From positions 1-24,393 of the forward strand of contig UQNQ01000025.1 of the NCBI GenBank assembly GCA_900542425.1: DNA of 24,393 nucleotides, given 5' to 3'. The notes under the pieces are model-generated. The model ran no database searches. It saw nothing but the letters and a program-made list of their open reading frames with translations, and was not told the origin of the DNA. Shown here one piece after another: positions 7,768 through 16,411 of this stretch. The DNA is from an uncultured Eubacteriales bacterium (GTDB taxonomy: Bacteria > Bacillota > Clostridia > Oscillospirales > CAG-272). The first letter of the stretch is position 1. Every line of letters begins with the position of its first letter. A program made the translations under genes and the position numbers.

Positions 7768-9174
7768 ATGGCGTGGATCGAAAAAAACATACCGAGAATC
7801 TTAATTGCGGGTACGGCAAGCGGCTGCGGCAAGACGACTGCTGTATGTGCCGTATTGGAGCTTTTCAAACGAAAGGGATATCATCCGGTTTCGCTCAAAT
7901 GCGGTCCGGATTATATCGATCCGATGTTTCATCGTACTGTGACGGAAACGGACAGCGCCAATCTGGATCCCTTTTTCTTTGATGACAATACGATGAACAT
8001 GATGCTTTCGGAGAATGCCGAGCATCATGATATTGCCGTGATAGAAGGTGTCATGGGCTTTTATGACGGAACCGGAAAGACCGGAACGGAAAACAGTACC
8101 TATGAGGTAGCGCGGCGGACGGGGACGCCTGTGATTCTGGTCATGGATGGCCGCGGTGCCGCTGTTTCCATTCTGGCGTCTCTGAAAGGCTTTCTGGAAT
8201 TTATGCCGGAAAACCGGATTGCAGGCGTTCTGTTCGGACAGGTGACTGAGGGGACTTATCGTATGCTTTCCCGCCTTGTCAAGCAGTATTTCGGTGATAA
8301 AATACAAGTGTTTGGTTATTTGCCGAAACTCGCAGATGAACTGATGCTTGGAAGCCGTCATCTGGGGCTTATCACTGCTGCTGAAATTGAAAATCTGCGG
8401 GAGAAGCTGAAAAAAACAGCGGATATTTTGTCTGATACTATTGATATCAGCGCTTTGCTGACACTTTCGGAGAAGGCCTGCCGTGTCAGATATCAGCCGC
8501 TTATCATCCCATTTCGGAGCACCGCCAAAGAGCATCCTCGGATTGCGGTAGCGTATGACAAAGCTTTTTGTTTTTATTATGGTGATAATTTCCGACTTTT
8601 GAGGCAGCTTGGCGCGGATCTTATCTTTTTCAGTCCTCTGGAGGATGAAAAAATGCCTGCGGACTGCGACGGTCTGTATCTTGGGGGAGGATATCCTGAG
8701 CTTTATAAAAAAAAGCTTTCTGAAAACGATACGATGCGATCGTCTGTTAAAGCAGCTGTGCTTTCAGGAATGCCATGTATCGCGGAATGCGGTGGCTTTC
8801 TTTATCTTGGAGAACAGCTTGACGGGATTCCGATGGTGGGTGCGCTGCCGTCGTCCGGGGGAAACACGGGACACCTTGTCCGGTTTGGTTATGTCACGCT
8901 GACTGCGCGTCGGGACGGATTGCTGCTGTGCGCAGGAGAGAGTATACGGGCGCATGAATTTCATTATTATGACAGTACGGAAAACGGAGATGGGTTTTAT
9001 GCCGAAAAGCAGAACGGGACCGTGTGGAATTGTGTCATGACAGGAAAAAATCTGTATGCCGGTTATCCGCATTTGCATTTTTATTCCAATCCCAAGACCG
9101 CAAAACGGTTTCTAGCCGCATGTGAGAGCTACAGGAAAGAAAAAGAAGGAGAAAAAAGCGATGATTTTGCATAA
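7768..9174 (+). CDS. cbiA: Cobyrinate a,c-diamide synthase
   Basis: Glutamine- and ATP-dependent amidation of the a and c side chains of (cobalt-)cobyrinic acid. The N-terminal half is a P-loop synthetase domain with GTASGCGKTT at 15-24 and KCGPDYIDPMFH near 49-60. The C-terminal half is a class I glutamine amidotransferase domain with Cys341 in AECGG as nucleophile and RAHEFHYYD at 394-402 supplying the histidine region. Length 468 matches the CbiA/CobB family. The frame is open back to 7627 over the end of the ATPase gene, but 7768 is chosen because AGGGGA precedes it at suitable spacing and the family begins just before the P-loop. The 55 bases after the ATPase gene hold nothing else recognisable. 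Confidence 0.95.
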   Translation: MAWIEKNIPRILIAGTASGCGKTTAVCAVLELFKRKGYHPVSLKCGPDYIDPMFHRTVTETDSANLDPFFFDDNTMNMMLSENAEHHDIAVIEGVMGFYDGTGKTGTENSTYEVARRTGTPVILVMDGRGAAVSILASLKGFLEFMPENRIAGVLFGQVTEGTYRMLSRLVKQYFGDKIQVFGYLPKLADELMLGSRHLGLITAAEIENLREKLKKTADILSDTIDISALLTLSEKACRVRYQPLIIPFRSTAKEHPRIAVAYDKAFCFYYGDNFRLLRQLGADLIFFSPLEDEKMPADCDGLYLGGGYPELYKKKLSENDTMRSSVKAAVLSGMPCIAECGGFLYLGEQLDGIPMVGALPSSGGNTGHLVRFGYVTLTARRDGLLLCAGESIRAHEFHYYDSTENGDGFYAEKQNGTVWNCVMTGKNLYAGYPHLHFYSNPKTAKRFLAACESYRKEKEGEKSDDFA

Positions 9175-9778
9175 TCCGATGGAAATTGAAAAGAAAAGTT
9201 TTGAAATTATCACATCTGAGCTTGCCGTGAAACTTCCGGTGGAAAATGAGCTTGTCGTCAAGCGCGTCATTCATGCGACTGCCGATTTTGATTTCGCGGA
9301 AAATCTTTGTTTTTCGGAACATGCCGTGATAAAGGCACTGGAAGCGCTTCGGAATGGATGTGATATTGTTACTGATACCCAAATGGCAAAATCGGGAATC
9401 AATAAAAAAATTCTTGCCGAACTTGGAGGGACTGTTCATTGTTTTATGAGCGATGCGGATGTCGGGGAAGAAGCGATGCGGCGTGGTACGACGCGCGCCG
9501 CGATTTCTATGGAAAAGGCGGCAAAACTCGAGAAATCCTGTATTTTTGCCATTGGAAATGCTCCAACGGCGCTTCTTGAGCTGTATGATTTGATTACGTC
9601 GGGAAAGCTTTCTCCTGCACTTGTAATCGGGGTACCGGTCGGGTTTGTCAATATTATCGAATCTAAGGAAACCATTATGAAAGCGAATGTTCCGTATATC
9701 GTTGCGCGCGGAAGGAAAGGAGGCAGCAGTGTCGCAGCGGCTATCTGCAACGCACTGCTGTATCAAATCCGGCGATGA
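9161..9778 (+). CDS. cbiC: Cobalt-precorrin-8 methylmutase
   Basis: Moves the methyl group from C11 to C12 of cobalt-precorrin-8 to give cobyrinic acid. The protein has 205 residues, usual for CbiC/CobH. VIHATADFDF contains the conserved catalytic histidine, His38. The middle and end show the family glycine-rich segments IGNAPTALLEL and VGFVNIIESKE. The frame is open from 9122, but the ATG at 9161 follows AAGGAG at ideal spacing and begins where the family begins. It overlaps the end of cbiA by 14 bases, implying coupled translation; the product is the substrate of CbiA. Confidence 0.95.
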   Translation: MILHNPMEIEKKSFEIITSELAVKLPVENELVVKRVIHATADFDFAENLCFSEHAVIKALEALRNGCDIVTDTQMAKSGINKKILAELGGTVHCFMSDADVGEEAMRRGTTRAAISMEKAAKLEKSCIFAIGNAPTALLELYDLITSGKLSPALVIGVPVGFVNIIESKETIMKANVPYIVARGRKGGSSVAAAICNALLYQIRR

Positions 9779-10947
9779 AAGGTCGTTATATAACAAAGGA
9801 TGGAAAAAAATTGCGTTGCGGATATACGACGGGATCTGCTGCCGCAGCTGCATCAAAAGCTGCGGCTTTGATGCTTTTATTTGGGGAACGGATCGAGCAT
9901 GTACATCTGGTGACGCCAAACGGCACAGAGCTGCTGCTTGCGATTGAGGATATCGAAATCGGTTCTGATTTTGTAAGCTGTGCCGTAAAAAAGGATGCCG
10001 GTGATGATCCGGATGTGACAAACGGAATCCAGATTTATGCAAAAGCAGCGCGCTTTTCCGCGCAGCAGCCTGAAATACGGATTGAAGGCGGAAAAGGAGT
10101 GGGGCGTGTGACAAAGACAGGGTTGGATCAGCCGCCTGGAGCTGCCGCTATTAACAGCGTTCCCCGGGAAATGATACGCCTGGAGCTGCTCGAAGTGATG
10201 GAAAAAGCCGGATACATCGGCGGCCTTTTGATTGAAATCTCTGTACCGGGAGGAGAAGAGATTGCTGCCAGAACATTTAATCCCAGACTTGGCATTGTAG
10301 GTGGGATATCCATCCTTGGAACCACGGGGATTGTAGAGCCGATGAGCGATGCGGCGGTAATCGATACCATCCGGATTGAAATGAACGTAAAGCGCGCGGC
10401 AGGATTCGAATATTTGCTTCTTACACCGGGAAATTACGGGGAAGATTTTCTTTCCGGAACCATGGGTTTTCCTATCGGCACTGCCGTGAAATGTTCAAAT
10501 TATATCGGAGAAGCTTTGGAGCATGCCGTATCAGTGGGCTTTCGCGGTGTTTTGCTTGTCGGGCATATCGGTAAGCTTGTCAAGCTCGCCTGCGGCATGA
10601 TGAATACGCATTCACGCTACGGTGACTGCCGTGCAGAAATTTTTGCTTCCCACGCCGCTCTTTGCGGAGCGGATACGGATACTGTTCGGAAATTGATGGA
10701 AAGCGTCATGACCGACGACATGTTGGATATTGTGAAACAACAAGGACTTCTGTCATCTGTCGCATGCAGTATCGGGGAAAAAATCGTCTTTCATGTCACG
10801 GAAAAAATGAAGGGTGTTGCAGAAGTTGGAATCGTTGTTTTTTCCAATCGGAAGGGCGTTTTCTTTCAAACACCGAATGTGCCGGATCTTGTTATAAAAA
10901 TCAAAAATGAAATGGACGATCAGCTTATTGAAGTTGAGAAAAATTAG
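9775..10947 (+). CDS. cbiD: Cobalt-precorrin-5B C1-methyltransferase
   Basis: Adds the C1 methyl group of the corrin ring from S-adenosylmethionine. CbiD belongs to a family unrelated to the CbiE/F/H/L methyltransferases. The N-terminal signature is CGYTTGSAAAAASKAA near residues 15-30, followed by KKDAGDDPDVTNG near 80-92, GLDQPPGAAAINSVPR near 117-132 and GNYGEDFL near 220. Length 390 is slightly above the usual 360-380. Its ATG overlaps the cbiC stop in an ATGA (9775-9778). The long minus-strand open frame opposite this region is a shadow. Confidence 0.95.
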   Translation: MKGRYITKDGKKLRCGYTTGSAAAAASKAAALMLLFGERIEHVHLVTPNGTELLLAIEDIEIGSDFVSCAVKKDAGDDPDVTNGIQIYAKAARFSAQQPEIRIEGGKGVGRVTKTGLDQPPGAAAINSVPREMIRLELLEVMEKAGYIGGLLIEISVPGGEEIAARTFNPRLGIVGGISILGTTGIVEPMSDAAVIDTIRIEMNVKRAAGFEYLLLTPGNYGEDFLSGTMGFPIGTAVKCSNYIGEALEHAVSVGFRGVLLVGHIGKLVKLACGMMNTHSRYGDCRAEIFASHAALCGADTDTVRKLMESVMTDDMLDIVKQQGLLSSVACSIGEKIVFHVTEKMKGVAEVGIVVFSNRKGVFFQTPNVPDLVIKIKNEMDDQLIEVEKN

Positions 10948-10974
10948 GAAGAACTTATGATAAAGAGGAACTGT

Positions 10975-11730
10975 ATGGTACATTTTGTAGGTGCGGGCTG
11001 CGGTGCTGCCGACTTGATTACGATAAGGGGAAAACGCCTTCTGGAAGAAGCGGATGTTGTTATATATGCTGGCTCGCTTGTCAATCCTGAATTGTTATCC
11101 TATACCAAAAAAAATTGTCTGCTCTATAACAGCGCCAAAATGACGCTGGAGGAAATAGAAGAGGTGATTCTTGAAGCCGAGAAAAAAGGATGGATGATAG
11201 TTCGGCTGCATTCGGGAGATCCGTCTCTTTACGGCGCAGTACGGGAACAATTCGAATTTTTGGATCGCCGTGGCATCGAATATGATGTATGCCCCGGTGT
11301 CAGTTCGTTTTGCGGCGCCGCGGCGGCACTGCATGCGGAATATACACCCGCTGGCGTATCTCAGAGTGTTGTGATTACCCGTGTGGCGGGACGTACAGCG
11401 GTTCCGGAGAGAGAATCGATACGTTCTTTTGCCATACATGGAGCGACAATGGTGATTTTTCTCAGTACGGGGCTTTTGGATAAACTGACAGAGGAGCTTC
11501 TTGCCGGCGGATACGAAAAAAATGCGTCCGCTGCGATATTATACAAGGTTTCATGGCCAGATGAAAAAATTTTACGCTGTACAGTGGAAACACTTTCCAA
11601 AACGGCGAAAGAAAACGGAATCGAAAATACAGCGCTGATTGTGGTAGGTGAGTTTCTGAATGAATCCTCTTATCGTTCCAGATTGTATGCTCCGGACTTT
11701 TCAACTGGATTTCGCGAGGCGCTGCAATGA
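10975..11730 (+). CDS. cbiF: Cobalt-precorrin-4 C11-methyltransferase
   Basis: Tetrapyrrole methylase-fold enzyme that methylates C11 of cobalt-precorrin-4. Motifs in order are VHFVGAGCGAADLIT at the N-terminus, YAGSLVNPELL, the cofactor-site loop RLHSGDPSLYGA, GVSSFCGAAAALHAEYT, TRVAGRTAVPE, IFLSTGLLDKL and ILYKVSWPDEKI. Length is 251 residues. The start at 10975 matches the family start and has GAGG 6 bases upstream; an in-frame ATG at 10957, preceded by AGGA, would add 6 residues and is nearly as good. The first loop reads GAGCGA where most relatives have GAGPG. Confidence 0.93.
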   Translation: MVHFVGAGCGAADLITIRGKRLLEEADVVIYAGSLVNPELLSYTKKNCLLYNSAKMTLEEIEEVILEAEKKGWMIVRLHSGDPSLYGAVREQFEFLDRRGIEYDVCPGVSSFCGAAAALHAEYTPAGVSQSVVITRVAGRTAVPERESIRSFAIHGATMVIFLSTGLLDKLTEELLAGGYEKNASAAILYKVSWPDEKILRCTVETLSKTAKENGIENTALIVVGEFLNESSYRSRLYAPDFSTGFREALQ

Positions 11731-12740
11731 AAGTTCATATTTTTGTTTTTTCGGAAAAGGGCGCATGTATCGCGCTGCGTGTGCAGGAACATTTTGTTGG
11801 CAGTGAAATTCATTCTATTGAAAAATTTGCCGTTCCGCATGGCTTTACCGCGCATAAAAGCATATGTGCGGATGTTAAATCTTTATTTGAAGAGGCGGAG
11901 CTTTTGGTTTTTATTGGTGCCTGCGGAATTGCCGTGCGCAATATCGCTCCCTATGTAAAAAGTAAAACGACAGATCCGGCTGTGCTTGTTTTGGATGATG
12001 CTGGGAAATTTGTTATTCCGATCCTTTCCGGGCATATCGGCGGCGCAAACCGTATGGCAGTTTCTCTTGCACAAAAACTGAAGGCGATTCCGGTTATTAC
12101 AACAGCGACGGATGTTTCCGGACGGTTTTCTGTTGACGCATGGGCGGTCCAAAATGGGTTTGCAATTTCTTCCATGAAAATCGCAAAGGAAATTTCTGCC
12201 GCCATTCTGGAGGATGTGGTTCCGGTTATGTCAGAAAAACCGCTGCCGGCGGTGCTTCCTGCGGGGCTTGTTGCGGCGGATGAGGGAATGCTTGGTGTTT
12301 ATATCGGAATCCGCCGACTTTCTCCTTATCAGCAAACGCTGAGATTGGTTCCGCGCTGTGTGACACTTGGCGTCGGATGCCGCAAAGATATCTCGGAGGC
12401 AGTCATTCGGGACGCTGTATTCGCAGCACTTGATGCCGCCGGGATCGACATTCTTTCTGTAAAAGGGATTTCCTCTATCGACTTGAAACGCGGTGAGACA
12501 GGACTTCTTCATTTCTGTGAGAGTTTAAAAATTTCTCCCTGTTTTTATTCTGCGGCAGCACTTGCTTCTGTGCAGGGAAACTTCGAAGAGTCGGCGTTTG
12601 TCAAGCAAACGGTAGGGGTAGGAAATGTTTGTGAGCGTGCAGCAATGGCAGAAGGAGGGACGCTTATCCTTCCGAAATTCATACGGAATGGCGTTACAGT
12701 GGCAGCGTCTGAATCGGATTGGAGGGTTTGCTTTGAATGA
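11727..12740 (+). CDS. cbiG: Cobalt-precorrin-5A hydrolase
   Basis: Opens the delta-lactone of cobalt-precorrin-5A and releases acetaldehyde, preparing the ring for CbiD. Conserved blocks are FIGACGIAVRNIAPYVKSK near residues 61-79, VLVLDDAGKFVIPILSGHIGGAN near 86-108, then a linker and the C-terminal block TLGVGCRKDIS near 211-221 and a late GVGNVCERAA. Length is 337 residues, so this is free-standing CbiG with no CbiH attached. Its ATG overlaps the cbiF stop in an ATGA at 11727-11730. The 3-prime end contains GGAGGG (12721-12726), which could be a ribosome binding site for a tiny frame downstream. Confidence 0.94.
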   Translation: MKVHIFVFSEKGACIALRVQEHFVGSEIHSIEKFAVPHGFTAHKSICADVKSLFEEAELLVFIGACGIAVRNIAPYVKSKTTDPAVLVLDDAGKFVIPILSGHIGGANRMAVSLAQKLKAIPVITTATDVSGRFSVDAWAVQNGFAISSMKIAKEISAAILEDVVPVMSEKPLPAVLPAGLVAADEGMLGVYIGIRRLSPYQQTLRLVPRCVTLGVGCRKDISEAVIRDAVFAALDAAGIDILSVKGISSIDLKRGETGLLHFCESLKISPCFYSAAALASVQGNFEESAFVKQTVGVGNVCERAAMAEGGTLILPKFIRNGVTVAASESDWRVCFE

Positions 12741-12858
12741 ATTTTATGGGTTTGCGGATGATAAAGCGGATATATTTATGCCTGCTTTTATAAGAAGCCG
12801 TATGACAAAAATCATAAATGAAAAAATGATGATGCCGAGAGGATACCGCGATGTCTGA
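12733..12858 (+). CDS. Possible 41-residue small protein in the cbiG-cbiJ gap
   Basis: A short frame beginning with TTG at 12733 has GGAGG at 12721-12725, 7 bases upstream, which is ideal spacing. It overlaps the cbiG stop by 8 bases and the cbiJ start by 8, filling the only sizeable gap (110 bases) inside the cobalamin run. The predicted peptide starts MNEFYGFADDKADIF and has a basic, methionine-rich end. I recognise no family. Against it: a weak start codon, small size, and the possibility that the GGAGG is a chance Trp-Arg codon pair in cbiG. An ATG at 12737 in another frame gives only 18 codons. Confidence 0.2.
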   Translation: MNEFYGFADDKADIFMPAFIRSRMTKIINEKMMMPRGYRDV

Positions 12859-14836
12859 GAAAAAAATTTGTTTATTTGCCGGAACAACGGAAGGAAAGGA
12901 ACTTGCTTTTTTTCTTGCCGGAAATTGTGACCTTACTGTTTGTGTCGCAACAGAGTACGGCGAAATTTTGCTGGATGAACTGAAAAACGCAGATATCCGC
13001 ACGGGACGGCTGGATGAGACGGGCATGGAATCATTTTTTATTCAGAAAAAGTTTGATCTAATTGCGGATGCGACGCATCCGTATGCGGCACAGGTTTCCT
13101 CCAATATTCAGCATGCGGCCAAGGCGTCCGGCTGTCCGTATCTGCGGATTGCCCGTGATACAGGGGGCGTGGTTCCCGGTTGTATCTATGTGTCGGATGC
13201 GTCCGGTGCTGCAAAGTATCTGTCTGATAAAGAAGGAAATATTTTTATTTCCACCGGTATGAAAGAGCTGCCGGCTTTTTCCGAAATTGCAAGAGAGCGG
13301 CTTTATGTACGTGTTTTGCCGTCGATACCATCTTTAGAGGTATGCGAGGCGGAACATATTCCGCCCTCGCACATCATTGCGGCGCAGGGCCCGTTTTCTT
13401 ATGAGACGAACATTGCCAATTTTCGGTCTGCAAATGCAAAGTGGCTTGTAACGAAGCAGTCTGGTACCGCCGGCGGGTTTGAAGAAAAAATAAATGCGGC
13501 GGCAAAGCTTGGCATGAAGACCGTTGTGATCGGTGCGCCCGCCGACAGCGGAGTTTCGCTAGAGGAAGCGATTCATCTTCTGTCGGATTTCTTGGGAATT
13601 CCATTTCGCAAGCATATCGATATTGTTGGCTGTGGTTGTGGGGCGTTGTCGCTTTTGAGCATGCAGGCGCACACAGCGCTGCAGGATGCAGGATTGATTG
13701 TCGGAGCAGAGCGGCTTATTTGCTCTCTGAAGGAAATTTACCGCGGGAAGCGTTATGCGGCAGAATTTTCTCCGGAGCGAGTCAAAGCTGTTATCGATGC
13801 CGACGCTTCGTCAAAAATCTGTGTGGTCATGACAGGTGACATCGGTTTTTACAGCGGTGCAAAAAAGCTTTTGACACAGCTTGAGGGATATGATGTCGGA
13901 TTGATACCGGGAATTGGCTCGGTCGCTTATTTTGCCGCACGACTTGGTGTTCCGTGGGAGGATTGGATGTTTGTCAGCATGCATGCAAGAAACTGCAATA
14001 TCATTTCCCGTGTAAAAATGTCGGAAAAGGTATTCCTTCTTACCGGTGGAGAGTTTACCCCAAAATTCATTTGCCGCATGCTCTGTCAGTATGGACTTTC
14101 TCATGTTCGAGTGACGATCGGCGAGCGGCTTTCTTATAAAGAGGAAACCATTACGGCGGGAACGGCATCCGAACTTTGTGAATCTAAATTTGATTCGCTT
14201 TCCTGTATGCTGATTGAAAATCCAAGTCCCGTTAAGAGACTCCGTTTGGGATTTCCCGACGATGAATTTCAGCGCGGTGACGTGCCCATGACCAAAAGTG
14301 AGGTGAGAGCGCTGATTTTATCGAAGCTTTCGCTGTCCCGTGATTCTGTTGTATATGATATCGGGGCGGGAACCGGTTCCGTTTCAGTGGAATGCGCGCT
14401 TGTAGCTTATGACGGAATCGTTTATGCGGTGGAAAAAAATCCGGAGGCTGTGGCGCTGATTCGTCAGAATGCGGAAAAGTTTGGCGTGCCCAATATGATA
14501 CCGGTGCTGGGAATAGCACCGGATGTAATAGGGGAGCTTCCCCTTCCGACACATGTCTTTATTGGGGGAAGCGCGGGAAATATGCGGGAGATTCTCGCGT
14601 CGGTTCTCAAAAAAAATCCGTGCGCCCGGATTGTGATTAGTGTGGTGACATTGGAAACCATAGGGGAAACGGCGGCATGTCTTTCCGAATTTGGGCTTTC
14701 AAACTACGAATGTATCTCGGTAAACATTTCGCGAAGCAAAAAGCTTGGAGGTTATCGGTTGATGCAAGCACAGAATCCCATTTATCTTTTTATTGCGGAG
14801 AAAAACGATGAAAACAGAACTGAAAACCATTTGTGA
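12851..14836 (+). CDS. cbiJET: Fused cobalt-precorrin-6A reductase / C5 and C15 methyltransferase (CbiJ-CbiE-CbiT)
   Basis: Three successive steps in one 661-residue chain. Residues 1-253 are CbiJ/CobK reductase: LFAGTTEGKELA at the nucleotide site, DATHPYAAQVSSNI and AAQGPFS. Residues 257 to about 465 are CbiE, a tetrapyrrole methylase adding the C5 methyl: IDIVGCGCGALSLL, VVMTGDIGFYSGAKKL, VSMHARN and LLTGGEFTPKFI. About 470 to the end is CbiT, a Rossmann SAM methyltransferase that methylates C15 and decarboxylates the C12 acetate: YDIGAGTGSVSVE with Gly505, Gly507 and Gly509, then FIGGSAGNM. CbiE-CbiT fusions equal CobL; the added reductase is the unusual part. No stop or frameshift is present at the junctions. 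GAGAGGA lies about 8 bases before the start. Confidence 0.95.
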   Translation: MSEKKICLFAGTTEGKELAFFLAGNCDLTVCVATEYGEILLDELKNADIRTGRLDETGMESFFIQKKFDLIADATHPYAAQVSSNIQHAAKASGCPYLRIARDTGGVVPGCIYVSDASGAAKYLSDKEGNIFISTGMKELPAFSEIARERLYVRVLPSIPSLEVCEAEHIPPSHIIAAQGPFSYETNIANFRSANAKWLVTKQSGTAGGFEEKINAAAKLGMKTVVIGAPADSGVSLEEAIHLLSDFLGIPFRKHIDIVGCGCGALSLLSMQAHTALQDAGLIVGAERLICSLKEIYRGKRYAAEFSPERVKAVIDADASSKICVVMTGDIGFYSGAKKLLTQLEGYDVGLIPGIGSVAYFAARLGVPWEDWMFVSMHARNCNIISRVKMSEKVFLLTGGEFTPKFICRMLCQYGLSHVRVTIGERLSYKEETITAGTASELCESKFDSLSCMLIENPSPVKRLRLGFPDDEFQRGDVPMTKSEVRALILSKLSLSRDSVVYDIGAGTGSVSVECALVAYDGIVYAVEKNPEAVALIRQNAEKFGVPNMIPVLGIAPDVIGELPLPTHVFIGGSAGNMREILASVLKKNPCARIVISVVTLETIGETAACLSEFGLSNYECISVNISRSKKLGGYRLMQAQNPIYLFIAEKNDENRTENHL

Positions 14837-15857
14837 AACGATTGTACCCGCTTCACGGGAGCGTATGGAAGCGGCAAAGATTCATCTTGATCATATCGCC
14901 AAACCATTAGGAGCACTTGGACGTTTGGAAAATGTTCTGGAACGTCTTGCCGGTATGGCAGAGTTAAAGCGAACCTATAGAAAGTGCGCGGTGGTCATGT
15001 GTGCGGACAACGGCGTGGTAGCAGAGGGTGTGACGCAGACCGGAAGCGATGTGACGGCGGTTGTTGCGGGCAATATGCTGAAAGGAAAAGCAAGTGTGTG
15101 CTGTATGGCAGGAGTTGCGGGCGCTGACGTGCTTGCGGTCGACATTGGTATGGCTGCCGATGTGCCGGGTATTATGAACCGGAAAGTAGCCTACGGAACA
15201 GAAAATTTCCGTCATATGCCGGCTATGACAAGAGAACAGGCGGAAACTGCCGTAATAAGGGGCATTGAGGTTGCAAGGAAACGGTTTGCCGCAGGATATA
15301 CCATGCTTTCCGCGGGGGAGATGGGCATCGGGAACACGACCTCATCAAGTGCTGTCGCATCCGTTTTGTTGCATAGGAAGCCTGCCGGGATGACAGGGCG
15401 CGGCGCGGGACTTTCTGTTTCTCAAATTCAGAATAAAATCCATGTGATTGAGGATGCGATTGCCTGTAACGCGCCGAATCCTGATGATCCGCTGGATGTG
15501 CTTGCAAAAGTCGGCGGTTATGATATTGCCGGTATGTGCGGACTGTTTCTCGGCGGCGCGCTGTGCCGGATTCCTGTTATCATCGATGGCTTTATTTCTT
15601 CAGTATCGGCACTGCTGGCAAAACGGTTTTGTTCCGCAAGCGCGGATTATATGATTGCCTCTCATCTGTCCGCGGAACCTGCTGCCGCTCCTGTGATGGA
15701 GGCTTTGGGATTTACGCCGCTGCTTGATATTGGTATGGCGCTCGGAGAGGGGACCGGGGCGGTTTCCGTTATGCCGCTGATTGACATGGCGCTTCGTGTG
15801 TATTTTGATATGCCCACGTTCGGAGAAACGGGAATTGAGGAATATAAGCCGCTATGA
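14808..15857 (+). CDS. cobT: Nicotinate-nucleotide-dimethylbenzimidazole phosphoribosyltransferase
   Basis: Activates the lower-ligand base to its alpha-ribotide, using nicotinate mononucleotide as ribose-phosphate donor. The 349-residue length is normal. Signatures are AKPLGALGRLE near 29-39, VMCADNGVVAEGVTQTGSDVT near 62-82, GEMGIGNTTSSSAV near 170-183 and ALGEGTGAV, where Glu314 matches the catalytic glutamate of the family. The start at 14808 is chosen because GGAG lies about 8 bases upstream; the frame is open from 14793. It overlaps the fusion gene by 29 bases. No lower-ligand synthesis gene (bluB or bza) is in the window. Confidence 0.95.
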   Translation: MKTELKTICETIVPASRERMEAAKIHLDHIAKPLGALGRLENVLERLAGMAELKRTYRKCAVVMCADNGVVAEGVTQTGSDVTAVVAGNMLKGKASVCCMAGVAGADVLAVDIGMAADVPGIMNRKVAYGTENFRHMPAMTREQAETAVIRGIEVARKRFAAGYTMLSAGEMGIGNTTSSSAVASVLLHRKPAGMTGRGAGLSVSQIQNKIHVIEDAIACNAPNPDDPLDVLAKVGGYDIAGMCGLFLGGALCRIPVIIDGFISSVSALLAKRFCSASADYMIASHLSAEPAAAPVMEALGFTPLLDIGMALGEGTGAVSVMPLIDMALRVYFDMPTFGETGIEEYKPL

Positions 15858-16411
15858 GCATGATTTTGATTTCGGGAGGAAGCGGCAGCGGAAAAAGCGC
15901 ATATGCGGAAGCACGTGCCGTTTCTATGCATAAGAAAGGCGGAGGCTCGCTTATCTATGCCGCGACGATGATGATTTACGACGAGGAAAGCCGACAGCGC
16001 GTTGAACGGCACCGGCAGATGAGGGCGGGCAAGGGTTTTGTCACACACGAAGTGCCGGTAAATATCGTCTCTTTGCCGGCAAATTCCGGCGATACCGTGC
16101 TTGTTGAATGCCTGTCGAATCTTCTTGCAAACGAAATGTATGAACCGAGTGGCGCAGGAGAGTCCTGCTCAGAGGTCATTGTAAACGGACTTCGGTGTCT
16201 TTTGGAAAGGGGAGTTCGTCTTGTGATTGTCACAAATGAGGTTTTTTCCGATGGAATCCGATATGACGATTCTACAATGCTTTATCTTGAACGGCTAGGA
16301 AAAATCAATGTCAGTCTTGCTGAAATGGCGGATGAGGTCATTGAAGTGGTTGCGGGTATCCCCGTGATTCGGAAAGGAGAAAATGCTTCATGTTTGTTAT
16401 CGGAAATATAA
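15854..16411 (+). CDS. cobU: Adenosylcobinamide kinase / adenosylcobinamide-phosphate guanylyltransferase
   Basis: Phosphorylates adenosylcobinamide and transfers GMP to give GDP-cobinamide. The P-loop is GGSGSGKS at 8-15. ERHRQMRAG contains His53, which aligns with the guanylylated histidine region of CobU/CobP, and VLVECLSNLLANEM is the family Walker B-like block. The C-terminal block reads VTNEVFSDGIRYDDST, where typical CobU has NEVGxGIVPxxxxxR, so this copy is divergent there. Length is 185 residues. The ATG overlaps the cobT stop in an ATGA; a second ATG 6 bases later is also possible. A second, shorter CobU-like gene follows cobS. Confidence 0.88.
   Translation: MSMILISGGSGSGKSAYAEARAVSMHKKGGGSLIYAATMMIYDEESRQRVERHRQMRAGKGFVTHEVPVNIVSLPANSGDTVLVECLSNLLANEMYEPSGAGESCSEVIVNGLRCLLERGVRLVIVTNEVFSDGIRYDDSTMLYLERLGKINVSLAEMADEVIEVVAGIPVIRKGENASCLLSEI

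Noticed and set aside
7801..8535. Minus-strand open frame of 244 codons opposite cbiA
   Set aside because: It lies wholly inside the P-loop domain of cbiA and its translation has no recognisable motif; it is a codon-usage shadow.
9035..10114. Long minus-strand open frame (359 codons) opposite cbiA, cbiC and cbiD
   Set aside because: The plus strand carries three unmistakable, overlapping cobalamin genes here. The antisense translation is low-complexity in character, rich in Arg, His and Ser, and matches no family I know.
12741..12850. Decayed cbiH remnant between cbiG and the fusion gene
   Set aside because: The gap is only 110 bases and none of its frames shows tetrapyrrole methylase motifs such as GxGPG or SGDPG.
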